From positions 2,170,001 to 2,234,000 of the forward strand of contig CADCXA010000027.1 of the NCBI GenBank assembly GCA_902806565.1: a stretch of DNA of 64,000 nucleotides, written 5' to 3'. Position 1 is the stretch's first letter. Every line of letters begins with the position of its first letter. The notes beneath the pieces are model-generated. The model was not told where the DNA came from. It saw only the letters and a list, made by a program, of their open reading frames with translations, and ran no database searches. The stretch comes from Hypoxylon rubiginosum (taxonomy: Eukaryota > Ascomycota > Sordariomycetes > Xylariales > Hypoxylaceae). A program made the translations under genes and the position numbers. Shown here piece after piece: positions 44,438 through 57,606 of the stretch.

Positions 44438-45853
44438 TTAGAAACCAGCGAAGCCGGTGCCCGAGCGGCGGACGCGATCCCGTCTTCTTCGCATGCTGAG
44501 GGTGTTGCTGATGCCAGGGTTGCACTTGGTACCCGCGGCCATCGGGATAGCCGCGCTCCATTGCCCGGAGGCACATCGCTGGAACGACGAGCCATCCGAC
44601 GCGCAGGCCCAGTCGCCCTCGTTGGTGCAGGCGCCGACTTGCGTACCGGCAGCGCCACCGGTAGTCGTCGGAACCTTGGCGCTCGTGGTAGGCGTACCAA
44701 CTGCAGTTGATGACGCAGCTGCAGTTGATGTAGCCGCGGATGTCGTGGCGGAGCTCGAACCAGCCGCCGTGCCCGAAGAGGCGACGATGGCGGTAGACAG
44801 GGTCGTGGGGATAGCAGCAGCACCGCTCGAAGCCGGAACAGTCAAGAAAACACCACCAGTACTAGAAGAGGTTAGCTCACCGATCGGGATAACGGTCAAG
44901 ATGTCGGGACCAGAATTAGGATGAGCTGTTGCCTCTAACGCACTTGCAAAAGAATTTGGGTTAGAAATATGAAAAGCGGAGTTTACATACATTGAAGGCT
45001 GGCTAGCGGCAGTAGTCGTTGACTGCTGAGCGGCTTCGGAGGTGGCAGTCTGGGCCTGAGAGGTGGCAGCAGCAGAGCTTGAGCCAGCACCGGCGCTAGA
45101 TCCGGCACTAGATCCGGATCCAGATCCCGAGTCGGATGTGGAACCCTCAGGAGCGTCAGCACCGGTGGCGCAAAGGATAGCCGGGCCGGGACTAGTGGAT
45201 GTGTTCTCAACATCCGGGCCAGGTTCGGGGAAAACGGTATCGACACCCTCCTTGGTGCAGTACTCGCCTCCTAGGTTGGCCTCGAAGACCTTGGGGCGGC
45301 TGGCGAAGGCGACATCACGCTTGGAGTTCACCGCGGGAGCCTCGCGCTTAGCACCACCAGCCTTGATCGTGACGACTGCGCACGACATGTAGTATTCGCG
45401 GTTTCCGGTGTGGTTGACCCAGGTCCAAGCGAATACGACGTCGTCGCCCTCGGGAGCGTCAGACGGGATGGTGAAGTCGTAGGTACCGCCCGAGGTAGTA
45501 GGGCAGTTACCGATGAACGATTTGATGACGGTGAACGAGGTACCCTTGTCGTAAGACAGAGAGAGCTGGCAAGATCCTCCGTTGTGCGAGGCGCCTCCCT
45601 CGACGCTCATGGTGTGCTGGCTACCCGGAGCGTAGGTCGCGACGGAAGCACCCTCGGGAGTACCGAGAAGGTCGAGGTAGCCTTTGCAAGGGTACTGAGC
45701 CTCAGTGATGGGGGAGGTGATGGAGTAGTCGATATTGGGTTCCTTTGCGTTGGGGTTGCCCTTGTAAGCCAAGGGGGGAGGGTCCTTCATGTTCATGTGA
45801 GCCGTGGCTGTACCAGCAGCCAGGGCGGCAACGAGAAAAGATCGCATCTGCAT
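44438..45853 (-). CDS. AA11-like lytic polysaccharide monooxygenase with C-terminal chitin-binding-like module
   Basis: 471 residues as one frame. A signal peptide (MQMRSFLVAALAAGTATA) is followed by His19, which would be the N-terminal copper ligand of the mature enzyme, in HMNMKDPPPLAYKGNPN. The second His lies in GGASHNGGSCQLSLSY and a Tyr-rich segment NREYYMSCAVV closes the core, as in AA11 enzymes, which cleave chitin oxidatively. A Ser/Ala/Thr linker follows, then a C-terminal module ACTNEGDWACASDGSSFQRC...GTKC of the X278/CBM19-like type found on AA11 proteins. A 48-nt GTATGT...GCAAG segment (44946-44993) is in frame and may be an optional intron. Secreted; probably acts on chitin in the wall or in prey. 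Confidence 0.88.
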   Translation of the reverse strand: MQMRSFLVAALAAGTATAHMNMKDPPPLAYKGNPNAKEPNIDYSITSPITEAQYPCKGYLDLLGTPEGASVATYAPGSQHTMSVEGGASHNGGSCQLSLSYDKGTSFTVIKSFIGNCPTTSGGTYDFTIPSDAPEGDDVVFAWTWVNHTGNREYYMSCAVVTIKAGGAKREAPAVNSKRDVAFASRPKVFEANLGGEYCTKEGVDTVFPEPGPDVENTSTSPGPAILCATGADAPEGSTSDSGSGSGSSAGSSAGAGSSSAAATSQAQTATSEAAQQSTTTAASQPSMYVNSAFHISNPNSFASALEATAHPNSGPDILTVIPIGELTSSSTGGVFLTVPASSGAAAIPTTLSTAIVASSGTAAGSSSATTSAATSTAAASSTAVGTPTTSAKVPTTTGGAAGTQVGACTNEGDWACASDGSSFQRCASGQWSAAIPMAAGTKCNPGISNTLSMRRRRDRVRRSGTGFAGF

Positions 45854-48800
45854 CTTGACTTATTTTCCGTAAGTGATGGTAAGGAATGTTTGTTTGAAAA
45901 GTATGTATTCAGTCTTGCCGACGAAAAGGAATGTGATGTACCGCGCTGGTACGTCGTAGAGTTTGTGATGAAACTGGAAAATTGAGTTGCAAAGATAAGG
46001 CGACGCGGAGTTGCCAAGGGACGGACACAGGCGGGTCTAATAAAGATTCCGTCAAAGCGATCAATCGTCGGCGGGAGCGAGAAGAAACAAAGGCAATCAA
46101 TGCCCGAGATTTGCCTCAAGGACTTTGTTTTGGAAGGAGTGGCGCGAATAGTTGCAAGCAACAACGGGTACGGTTTAGCGATCGTGATGGTTACCGAGGT
46201 ACCAAGAAAATGATCGTTGGTGTTGGCGCTGGCAAACACAAAGAAGTTTGAGTTGAAGGCACAAGTGCACAAGGAAGAAATAAGAGGAAACCACCAGGGA
46301 GTTCCTGATCTAGTGACCAGCAAGAAATGGGAAAAAAGGGCAGTAAGGAGAGTGTTGAGGAAAGACGAGAGATCTTTTTTGCTGCACTGATGAGGCAGAT
46401 GAGGTGAGATGTGAAGTGAGTGTAAGTAAACTGGGCGCCGAGAAACAAGATCTTTATATTCACAAGCAGAATGGAGAATGGAGCATGGCAGAATGGGTAC
46501 CGGTAGGCGGTTGCGTGTGCGTGCAAGCGGCAAGCGGCAAGCGGCAACGTCACATCCACCTAAGGAGTCAGGGAGCCAAATGCGAATGCAAATGCTGTAA
46601 ATGCATCCTGGCTTAGGTATCCTGGAACCTACACTCCCCGTGATGGCTGGCTTTTTCGTCTAGAGACTAGGCCGCGCGCCCTCATTCGGCTGACATCTTG
46701 TCTTAGTCGGGAGAGCCCCTGGATCGCTGGATCGTGGAAGAAGTCGGTGCATGGGTTAGCATGGGTTAGCATGGGTTCTGGTGGATCTCCCGCTAGGCCA
46801 GTCCGCTCACATCCACATCTACACTACCTTAGGTTGGTATGTACATATGTAGTATATCCACCTGTCTACATTAGGTACGCATGCCGGAGTTTAACAGGCG
46901 CAGACGTATTACGGAGTAAAACCACCTACACATACATGTACATAGCAGACGGCACATAACAGCATGGATAAAAAGTCCGCGGGCAGGACAGCCAGGGCAG
47001 CAGGGCAGCCGCTGAGGTGGAGTGGTTGCGCATCGATCTTCACGACGCAGATCCACAACATTCCTGAAAGAGATAGAGTAGTAGGCCGTTGAACGGGTGG
47101 CCAGCAGCCAGGCAGCTTGCCGGCAGGATTGACAAGGTACCTGAGTTAAACAGGCTGACAGGGGGGAGATGTGATCTTCAAACAGCATATGCAAAACAAC
47201 CTTCTTTATTCATGTCTTGGTATAGGTCTAACCGACAAGGCGTAGATGTATGTGTAGGCGTTGTAGGCGTAAAGCATAGGCGTAGGAGTACGTAGGAGGG
47301 TAGGATTGGGAATTTAAGATAACATGGGGTTAAGCATAAACCTGCGGTCGTACAGTCGTAGTCGTAACAGGGTAATGGATGGCAGTGTCAGTGTCAAGTC
47401 AAATCGAGAAATCCCAGCAAGACGGGTCTGGACAGGCTAGACGGGCTAGACGGATGGCTGAGGATGGGGAAAGTATGCGCGGTCGTTGCTCTTGAGGCGC
47501 GGCGGTAAAGCTGAAGGTGGGTGGTGGGGGAAACTAACCGGAACCAATCACCTTGGTCGGGTACCTGAATTGGTGAAACATCTTGACCAGAACAGCCAGT
47601 CATTGGCTGCTCATTGGCTGTAGTGCAAGCGACGATCGCCCGAGGTCGAAAAGCGGGTTTCAGGGGACCTTGCCCTGCTGCCCTGCTAACCTGCTAACTC
47701 ATAGGCCTATTTGTAGGCATCTTAGGTACCCTAGTCTAGCTGGAAATCTACATGCCTAGCCTCCCTAGCTGCCCACATAACGCAGTACCTTAGCCACACT
47801 TGCTAGGTACCTAATCGAAAGCAGCGCAAGTCCAGGCGCAAGCTTACGAGCTCTTGGACCAGCATTACTTTTTAGCTCATCTTTTCAAGAGCATCCATCC
47901 CTGAGAGGCCCCCTATTCTGTTCCGCCGATGTGGAAATATGATTCTGGAAAGCTATTACACTTTAGGAAGTTTAGGAGAAGCAGGTAAGTATAGGCACGC
48001 ATCAAGGAACAATGCAAATTCGGATTCACCTGCACGTGGGATGAAAGCAAGTAGGGCTTTGAGATGAATCAGGAGCGTAGATGCATTACAACAAAGAAAT
48101 TCACTGTTACCGTCTAGATGTAAAGTGACAAACTACCGACACATGGACTAGACATCGTGGTGTTGTTGTCTGTCGTTCAGCAGACCCCCCTTAGACCTGG
48201 GATTTTCTTTGTGTAATGAGATCTCCAAATGTACACTACAGGCCACGAGCCCCTATCCTAGCTATCGGAATTGTTTTTCTCATAGTTCGGCTGATCGATG
48301 GACGATGGGGTTGGAAGCATGGGTACGGACTAAAGAAGCCGAATAAAGGAAAGAGGAAAGACAAAAAAAAACCGACGTTCAAAGAATTTCAGGGGAAAAT
48401 GTCTCCCATTGGCTAAAACACCGCTCGGCAGTCACCGTAGATCTGCAGCGATCGCATCATCGTACACCAAGGGGAAGGGAGGGAGAAAAAAAAAAGGAAA
48501 GCCGCCAACCGCCCGCCAATTCCTGGCATGGGATATTTTTCATGACAATTCGGTTTTACAATCAATGCATGCATCCATAGAGATACATGACCAAAATGGC
48601 GGGATGTGACATAACCGACTATCCCCGGATCCGATGCCGAAGGAAAAGGGAGATTTGAGAAAAAAAGGTGACAGCTTTACCCAGGTATGTAATATGTATG
48701 TAGGTACAAATGCATGTGGTTGGTGATTAAAGGTTACATCTCGGTGGTTTTTTTTTTTGGGCTTTTTTTTCCCTAGGGACGTATTTCGTAGGTCGATCTT

Positions 48801-50371
48801 GAAACGTCTAAACCAGGTTTCCCCCCTTTTCTTTTCTCCTGCCCCCTGCACCAAAGATCCCAAACCAACTAAGGTAGACTCCAATTGAGGGAGCCCGCGA
48901 ACGGTAGCCTATTGGCTGGAGGTTCGAAACACTGAAACATCCAAACGGGCACCCGTCCGCCGGCCAGTCGTTCGGTTCGCATGAAAGCGTCATATCCATA
49001 CCACTCCATGCCCACTCCCTCATATATAGTAGCCAACGCTATTTTCATAGACACCACGAGAGGAGCGGTGGCGGTGGGAATAACTGCTTGAGGCAGGTGA
49101 AGAAAAAAAAAACCCCAAGTCAGCCTAACTCACCGAGTCTCGGTGTCGTCTGTTTCAAATCGCTTTCTTGACCACTTCCTCGTGATGTCTTGGGAGGAGA
49201 CAAAAATACTTGTCGAAGACAATCTGTCCCAGGCAAAATCCTGCCGCATAGTAATTCTGACCTACATAAATAGAACACGAGAAGATTCCTTTTACCCAGA
49301 TAAATGAGGCCTATCTGCTTACAGGGTCCTTCATTTCATCTTCATGAATCTGAGGTTTTGCAACGCATGAATTCTTCTTACTATCTGCCTCTTTCAAATA
49401 AGGACTATGTTCTAAGTCAGGTAGGTGGGTCGGATAAGTCCGAACGAACAGCCGGACGAGGCGAAGTACACAGCTCACATTTCGTCTAAAGCTATGTTAG
49501 ACCAATGCTATTAGAGTACCGCTTCCCGGTTACCTACTCTGTCGGACCATATAGATTAATCAGCATTCTTCACCACTTCTGTTGGTATTATTGTCAGCTA
49601 AGGCGCTGGATGTAATGTACTATTTTTTTTATTTTTTTTTTCTTCCAGTTATCTCAAATATCGATGCTAGGACATGGCAGCCACTCAATTTTCCTAAGCT
49701 GAAGACCTGTCGATAAAACGACTTGGGCTACGAGATTGCTGCTTCGACCAACAATCTACAAATAACCCCGTCTCCCTTCTTGGCTGAAGCCAGTCCTTCA
49801 GTTCGAGGTAGGTGACGCGATGACGATACTATGACGCTGATATAGACATAACTGATCCGAACTACCGTGGGCTGTACAGCCCAATAAAGTTACTGGTTTC
49901 CTCTTCACTGTCGGCCCGTGGAAGCTCGAATATGCTTCTCCGTCTCACCTTCCGGCCACCGACCGCTTGCTCCAACGCATTCTTCATCCAGGACCATGTC
50001 TTCCCAAGCCAGCTGACGCCTAGGCAATGAAACGTCCGAAAGACATATCCTAAGAGGCCAAGGTAACCAGGGCCGCACCACAGAAGATAGTTGCCACTTG
50101 CATATTTGTTCAAGATTTAACAAGATACGCGATCAAAGTCTTCAGGGCGCTCAGTCCTCGTAATCAAATGTTGCCAACTGGGAGGCTTATGGAGACTCGG
50201 GGCCGGCTAATCTCGCGACGTTGACGATGCTAGATATCCATGCACTGGCGGCGATAAAATCGACAGGCATAGGCGGCAGGGTCCGATGTTGGGTTGAATG
50301 AATAAAGTGAATACGCGCTAGAGCGCGGCGCTGATAAGTTTTTTTTCGCGAGCCGTCCCAATAGGCTCTGC
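45854..50371. other. long gene-free stretch
   Basis: 4.5 kb between the LPMO start and the 3' end of the Pbp1 gene. The first 700 bp are the LPMO promoter and leader. Short direct repeats occur at 46522-46548 (GGCAAGC units) and 46749-46775 (GCATGGGTTA units). Open frames here are short, rich in Lys or Pro, and unlike any family I know. No tRNA-like cloverleaf was recognised. Confidence 0.5.
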
Positions 50372-53300
50372 TCACTTGGCTTCGTCAGGGCCATCGGAAG
50401 ATCTACCTTGAGGTCCTGCTGGGATCGCGTGACCACCTTGGGGACCTTGATGCTGGTTATGGCCCTGGTAACCCTTGAAGTTGTTGCTCCCGTTCCGATG
50501 CGGTGGTCCGTACTGGTGGACTTGCTGCGGACTTGTACTGAACTGTTGCGGACCAGGGTTGCTATATCCTCTCATGTTGTTCCCTTGAGTCTGTGTTAGC
50601 TTTCTTGTTCTGGTTGGGGTATCGTCCATACTACTCACCCTGGCCGTGCTGTTGTGGCACGAAAGTTGCCGGCTGCTGATATTGCATACCGGGGCTCATG
50701 TGGTACATGGGCTGGCCCTGCTGTGATCCTTGATGGACCATCATAGGTGCGGTTGGCCTTCCCGGGCTAGGATACCCGTTGGCTCCAGGCATTGGTTGCG
50801 GTGGCGTAGCGCCGGGAGGCATAAACTGAAGATGACTGCCTGTAGGATATGGTTGCATCTGTGGAGGACCGGCGACCATTGGCTGCGGCGTCATGAATTG
50901 GGGCTGCATCATCATCGGTGCGCCCATTCCTCCTGGCTGCTGCGGAACATACTGCGTGTTCGAAAAGCTGCGGTTAAACTGGTTCATGGGTGGCGCTCCA
51001 GGACCCATGAACGAGGGCATCATAGGTTGATTGTAAGGCATCTGGCCTGCCGAGTTCATGTTAGGTGGGTACACCATGGGTACCTGTCCCATTCTCGGAG
51101 ACGAGTACGACTGCGAGGAGTTCGAGTGCATCATCCTGTGATCGTCTGCTCCGTTGAACGGGGCGTGAGGTACGTGTCCGTGCTGGCCAGTATGCATCTG
51201 AACAGGAGGGACGTGCGGTGAGTGTCGTGGCGCGGCAGGGTGCGCACCATGCTGCATGTGGAGAGGTAATTGATGCTGATGGGCCATCTGTGGGAGAAGA
51301 TGGGGAGGGTTAGGGGTAGGCTGTGTGTTAAATGGCTGTCGCTCGAAGTATTCTTTGTATGTTAGGCGCATAGTTGACTCCGTCTTCTCGTCGTCGGTCG
51401 CGGAACGCCAGGTAGGTTGAGTGTCGTAAGAAGGCCTAAGGCCGTCGTTGTCGTTCCAGTTCTTGTTCTCGGGTGGCTGGATCGTCTTGATGAAAGGCAA
51501 GATGGCGCATTTCTTGGCGTCAACCGCGCTCTTCTTCTTAACCACGACTACGAGCTGCGAATGGGTATTAGCAGCACCGGTCTGTACTTCAGGTGTGTGG
51601 TTGATAGCTGAACGGGGGCTCGAACCCGCACTGGGGTGGCCATTCGGGCTGAACGTCTGCGCGAAGGGGCTTGGTCGGAACTCGTGACTGTTGGGGTTAA
51701 GCTTTCCGCTTATGTGACCCGGTACGGCACCCATGCGACGGTTAAAGGAAGAATCCGTCGCATTAGCTGGACCGGTGGGAGGTAGTCGATCCTGACCCGC
51801 CTTCTGCATCTCCATGGCCTGAATACGCCTGCTCAGATTGCCCTGGCGGCCGCTTTGCTGCATATGCGGAGCTCCAGCACGATTTCCATTATAGGGATAA
51901 GCAGGAACGAAGCTTTGACGGTTGTTCTGATGACGGGATGGGGTAGCAGCAGGAACCGCACTTGATGCGTTGGCGGTTGAGCGGCCGGTTCTGTTATCCG
52001 TAGGTGGCTGAGTGGTCGTAGTAGCTTGAACTTCCTTTGCCGCGGTCCCCTTTTTCTCCTTCGCGGCGATCTCATCAGCCTTCCTTTTAGCCACTTCCGC
52101 AGCATCTCTCTTAGCCTTTTCTTGAATCTCGCGCTGCTTTGCGGGATCCTTGGCAATGATCGAAATCAGGTCCATAGGGACTGGAGTCGGAAGCTTGAAG
52201 TTATCGGCGAATTTCTTGAGCTCTATCAGTTTGACCTCCTTGTCTGCCTTGGCTTTAGTGCTTCGGGCCTTCTCGGCATTAAGACGCTGCTGGCTGGCGA
52301 AATTCTTGAACTCCTTCAAAACGTCTCGTTCGACAGTCGAGGTTGCACTAGGTGCAACAGCTTGACCATCCCTTGCCTGGGGGGAGATGGTTCGGCTAGT
52401 GGCCGCGGAAGGTCTTAGGGGGATTGAATTCTGGTTTGCAGCTTTGGTCTCCAACGGCTTCTGAGCCACGTCGGCCTTGTTTTCAGGCTTGGGTTCTGGG
52501 GATTTGACGGTAGGAGATGCTGAGGGTGTTTCGGTTTTAGGGACGGGGCGGGATTTGCCGTCATCTTGCTTGGCAGCAGCAGACTGGTTCTTCTGTGTCT
52601 TCAGTTGGGAAGATATGATAGCCGGATCAACTGGTGCGCCCTTCACAGTAGTGGAGGCAGTTGGTGCTCGTCTGGCCGGGGGGGTATACTTGTTCTCTCG
52701 GTTACCAGGTAAAGGGGGGAAATCTCCCCGTTTAACGCCGCTGTACCTACTCCGAGTTAATAAGGGGGTTCTATTTGAAGATACTACAGGTCACAAACTC
52801 ACTTCTCCTCTTCATCTACACCGACATCATCGCCTCCAGCAAAGTCCATAACTCTCTCTTCAGCAATGTGAGCCGAGGGTGCAGCGCTTCGTTCGATCTC
52901 TCTCGCTTTCTTCTCTGCGGCAGCCATTCGCTCCTTGTACTGCGGATGGCTCTTGTCAATTTGTGTGGTGTAGATGTTCTCGTCGTAGGTGCTCTTAATG
53001 CCGAATTGCCGTTCGTTCACGGCGAACTGATCCCATACGCCACCAGTAGTAGACTTCTCCAAGCTTAGGTCAAGGCCGTCAGAGCTGCTAGGACCAACCC
53101 ACGGCTGCAAGACACGCTCACGATTCGGCTCACGATTCGGGCGGGGGGCTGAGATAGAACTATCAGTGCGGAAGTTGTTCGAAGAGCCGATTGTTGAGCC
53201 TGCGCTTCGTTAGTTCCACCCGACGATATCTAGATATCTTCTCTAATCATTGAGGCGTACCATTCTGCTTGACATCGCCCTTGCCAGAGTTGGCCCCCAT

Positions 53301-53600
53301 GACTCTAGCATCCGAGATGTCCTTCTTCTGGAAAGACATTGTAGGATATTCTCTCTTATTGGTTCCGTTCGACTCGCCCGAACCCTTCTTCTGCTGCACC
53401 ATTCTCAGCCGACCGACCAACTCGTACCCGTGCGAGTTAAAATCCTTCGAATTCGGCACCGTCGGTGAGGGGAATCCGAACCCTCTGACCCTATGCTGAA
53501 AGACTTGTAAGCCTGGGCAGAACTGAGAGAGGGAATTGTCATGGATACGATGTCTGTGTTCCAATTGATGGGAATGGAAGGGATGGAGTGGTCAAGTTTT
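50372..53600 (-). CDS. pbp1: PAB1-binding protein Pbp1 / ataxin-2 homologue (5' end unresolved)
   Basis: Confident exons: one ending at 53261 (start not resolved, open to about 53600), 53199-52803, 52746-50639 and 50583-50372; introns 53200-53260, 52747-52802 and 50584-50638 keep frame. The first exon gives the end of an Lsm fold (GYELVGRLRMVQQKK, TMSFQKKDISDARV). The second holds the LsmAD domain (WDQFAVNERQFGIKSTYDEN then IYTTQ, AEERVMDF). The third has a Lys/Ala-rich coiled segment and a Pro/Gln/Met-rich region; the fourth ends NNFKGYQGHNQHQG. Ataxin-2 proteins bind poly(A)-binding protein and mRNA and act in stress granules and polyadenylation control. I could not find the first half of the Lsm domain or a start codon in the expected place. 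Confidence 0.85.
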
Positions 53601-56600
53601 CAATGGGGGAGAGGTTGCGAATCGGGAACAGCTAGCGCGGAGTCTGAGGGAAGGAGGTGGAGGTGACGCGAATCTGAGCCCGACGTATGACAAGAAGTTT
53701 AGCGCTCGTAATAAGCCTAGGTGAACTCACTTCGCAAGAAATGAAAACGACGGGTGGTGCTTATCTTCCTAAGACAAGCTTCGTCGAGTTAAATTCAGCG
53801 GTGTCCAAGGTCGTAGGAACGGGTGCTGCTTCTGGCCGATGCCCAGGCCTTCTGCCGGCTAGTAGCTTGACTATTGTGGATTGGGAAGGCTGGAACGTCA
53901 GCGCATTAGAAACAAGAGGATAATAGAAAGAGCGCAAGGGGGGGTGTGATCGAAGTGCAGAAGAAGAATTAGTAGCAGCTTGCTGCCACGAGGGAGCGAT
54001 TGCGAAATGAAACAAAGAGGGAAACGGTCCAGAGTGTCAAGAAAAAAAAAGTTGCTTTGTTGACAAGGTCAACGTTAAGAGAAATGGGAAACTTTGGAGG
54101 TAGCCGGGGAAAAAAAAAGAGTGGTCAAAGTTACTGGGCTCGTTCGTTCTATCAGGACAATTTGTCTGTGTCTCTCTGGGCCTCTCTCGCACATGGCCTC
54201 GACAAAAAAAAAAGAAGAGGGCAGGGCAGTGCGGGCCAGCTGCTGGCCACGGATCGCCTATGCTACCCAAAATACATAAGACCAAAAGAGAGATGCTGGG
54301 GGGACTCAGGTGTCTTGGGTGCTTGGGTATTGCTTGGTATTTCCGGGATAGGTACTACCAGTGCAAGGGAAAAAGGGTCATGTCTTACCTCGATCTATCC
54401 TGTGCTAGCTGGCTCTCTGGCCAACTGCTGCTCGTATCCCTTCAGCTTCGGCGTCCCCCAGCTTTCCAGCTTTCCCAGCTTTTCAGCTCTACAGCTAAAG
54501 GGCTGTCGAATGAGCTCGTCGCAGAGGACGGGATCTTGTTGCTCTAAGTCGTGGAGAGCCGACGTTAGTGTTGGAGAAACGAGTTGATACGGGAAAGTGG
54601 AGGTTGTAGGTAAGATTGACGGTCTCGGTGGTTAAAGGTCGAGGTCGACAAGCAGACAAGTTACATAGCGTCTGGTATTCCGTAGTGGGCGTAGTGGGCA
54701 AAGTGGGTAAAAGGTACATATAATATGAACGTGAGTTTTTCGGTCAGGTTCAAGTGTGGGCCAGGGAACGACAGGTGGGCTTTTGGGTGGGCTTTGTGGG
54801 AAACATGCGAAACTGGCAGCAGGGGGGGAGGTTGCCCTTTCCTTTTTGATGAGCGCACAGAGATGGTCCAAGCGTTAATTTTTTATGAGAAGGAAGGACA
54901 AAAATGATTGGAGAAGAAGAATGGTCTGACTTAGCGAAGCTACAGGCGGTATAGGCCCCTATGTACTTAAAAGTCGGGTACATGAGATGCCTACTTCTCG
55001 CGACGCTAGCGGTCTTAGTACCTAACAGTCAAGGAATTGGGGGCGCGTATGTAGTCGGTAACGCCTGTGTTCCAAGTTGTATGGTACAGTACCTCAATAA
55101 AGTACAGTACAGTACAGTGCAGTATAGAATCATACATTCATAATACCTATCCGCAACACGGGATTGAACTTAATATGAACTTAATACGCCAGCTTATCAA
55201 AAAGCCCCTCCTTTCTTTCATCCAGGTAGGTAATATTTAGAAGAAAGGGTTAGGACTGACTACCTACATGTAGGTACGTTGTAGTAGGTCGAAAAAATGT
55301 ATAAAATACCTAGGTAGAGATTCAATGGTTAAGAAGTTCAGATTACTATTGTCAGACATGTATTCTATATTAAATCGTTACTTATACATGTAGCGAGATA
55401 TATATAATCTCCAGTCTGAGTGGGGCACTGTAGGATAATAGGAATCAAGATATCACACGAAAAGAAAGAAAGTAAAGTTACCTGCCTACGTACTACCTCC
55501 AATTGCGTAACACTAGTTTATAAATACCTTACAGGTATTCAGATAAAAGTATGAGGGTCGGTAATAACCAAGCTGGGTAGATCATATACACGTCATTGGT
55601 CTTGCGTACCTATATGTTGGTAGCTTACCGTAGATATGGAGCCAATAAAGCAGAGTGACCAGGTATTTTAAGCTACGTAGAGGTACATAGGTAACGTAGG
55701 GAGTGCCATATCAAAGATGTTAATAGACACTCTGTCAGCCTAGGTAAAGGCACACGGCGCCGCATGATATTTTCTGGCCGGAGCAGAGACATTTTCACGT
55801 ATCAAGTGTTCCGAGTCACCCAGCTAGGTCCAGAAACATACTAAAGAAGTGTACTGCATCATTAGACAGTCTCTATAATCTTCTCCCAATATCTCGTTAC
55901 TGAATTTGCCTTTACTTTTGCTTTAGTGCTACACTCGAGACTGCCTCTCAACCAACGGACCTCTGCCCGTCTTTTGCGACCTACTTTTGGGCCGTTGAGC
56001 CTAGTTGTCATTATCAACTCTAGTCACTGGAGTTCCGGAGTTTACAAGCTCATCTCCGGTCTATTTGTAGGTGAATAAGACCAGCTTACACGTACCTAGT
56101 CATCTAAGTGCCCAAGTTATAGCGATGAGGCAGCTCATTGCACACCCTAGCCATATCAGCTTTGCTCCTAACTTACATTAGGTGGGTTACCAAGGCAGGT
56201 ACTTCTGTCATCGACGAAGCCTTTTGATACATCCTAGGTCTACTTTTAGGCTACACGTAACGATAGAAATATCTAAACTTAGGTACCGACATGTAGGTAG
56301 GTACCGGTGGCCCCTAGCTGGATGTTCGTTTCACAAAAACACTGTTTGCGATGCGTGGGTGATTATCCCGTTGAAACCAGCCTTGCCTTGTGGTACTTAG
56401 TCATACATAGCAGGTCCGTCGCATAGCCTCCCGATTCGACAACAGAGTCAGAAACGGACAGGCTGGAACTGCTAAGATAGGAAGTAAGAGACGTATAAGC
56501 CTATGGAAGTTTCGTAATTCGTAAACCTGTGACACAAGTAGAAGAACCCACTTACCAAGATCGATCATTCACGGGTGAGAACCGGCATCGTGAGTCTCAC

Positions 56601-57237
56601 AAGTGACAAGAGGTATGTGTCTGTCGGGTTTAATCTTAGATGAACATGGGCATTAAGAGTTGGCCTATCGCCCGTTTGACTCCTTCTAGGTTCATAGCTA
56701 TAGTTACGTGTGTGCGTGTCTGGTATGTATGTGTACCCGTCAGTAAGAATGTCCAAGGTCTTCTATCTCGTTCCTTTTTGTCGTCATCGAACGGGCGACG
56801 AGCGACTGGTTGACTATCTCCCAATGACCAGCCTATCTTAGCGTAGGTAGCTCTAATGAATGTCGAGATAGGGTTGGGCTTGGGAACGGCAACCCAAAGG
56901 ATCCCCCCGTCAGATCGGCAACGCTAGGTAGACGACCCCAATTCCTGGGATGGCCTAACCCGCATATGCGCTCTTTCGGTTTCTTGGCGCTTCGATAGCC
57001 TGGCTTGCCCATTGGATCGTGTTCGCTAAAGGCATCGTCTTCTCAACCATAACCGCCTCCGTTTGCTGCAGAAATTGGCCCAATTGCGCCACGCGGGAAT
57101 GAAACTGAGAGTGCCGAAACCTTTCCAATCGCCGTGGGCTTCTGGCTTGATGGTGGGTGGCATGATGAGGGCATCCATGAGGCTCAGATGCCGTTGCTAC
57201 TCTGACGACAGTCTACTGCAACCCTAGGACTGCTATC
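53601..57237. other. gene-poor stretch, Pbp1 promoter and beyond
   Basis: Contains the upstream region of Pbp1 with poly-A and pyrimidine runs near 54040-54220, GTACA repeats at about 55085-55125, and many TAGGTA/TACCTA words with one full TACCTAGGTA at 55307. No open frame with recognisable domains. A missing Pbp1 5' exon should lie in the proximal part. Confidence 0.4.
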
Positions 57238-57606
57238 TTAGGGCCAGACACGAGGGAGAGAAAAGAGAGCGCAGGCTCTGCGCCTTGCTTCGTAGGTTAC
57301 ACAACAGAAGAACAGCCATGAACTGTTATAGCTGGTCTCGAGAAGTACGCTGAGCATCCAGTCTGGTCTCCTTACTCTCACCTCATCAGTTGGTAATAAT
57401 GGAAAACGAGCCTCGTTTGCGCTCATCTGCAAGTCATGCTGAACGGGAAAATAGATCTGCAGCTGTGCAAGCGGCATACTGCAAAGCCTAGCCATCCCCT
57501 GCACGTTCCGTCGTCTCCACGCCATGGGAGTTCCCGTTCGATCTTGAATCAATCGGGTGAGGTCCGCAGTAGATAATGTCTCGCCTGCAACCATAAGCTT
57601 CACCAA
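57238..57606 (-). pseudogene. possible NmrA/isoflavone-reductase-like fragment
   Basis: The frame is open from a TAA near 57630 and has no good start at its beginning. The translation VAGETLSTADLTRLIQDRTG then TPMAWRRRN resembles the end region of NmrA-like NAD(P) proteins (VAGETLS...LVEERTG). The rest (to 57238) is not recognisable. It is most likely a small gene fragment; coincidence is possible. Confidence 0.25.

Noticed and set aside
46522..46775. Short direct repeats as a CRISPR-like array
   Set aside because: Units are 7-10 bp with no spacers; simple slippage repeats in a eukaryotic genome.
48216..48609. Two small Lys-rich open frames
   Set aside because: Short, low-complexity, no domain and no splice logic; probably chance.
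51610..51645. T-arm-like GGGTTCGAGCCC on the minus strand, suggesting a tRNA
   Set aside because: It lies inside the Pbp1 coding exon and lacks an acceptor stem, D arm and anticodon arm in the right places.
57238..57606. A complete new gene on the minus strand
   Set aside because: The open frame has no ATG at its start and only a short stretch resembles NmrA-like proteins, so it is listed as a possible fragment only.
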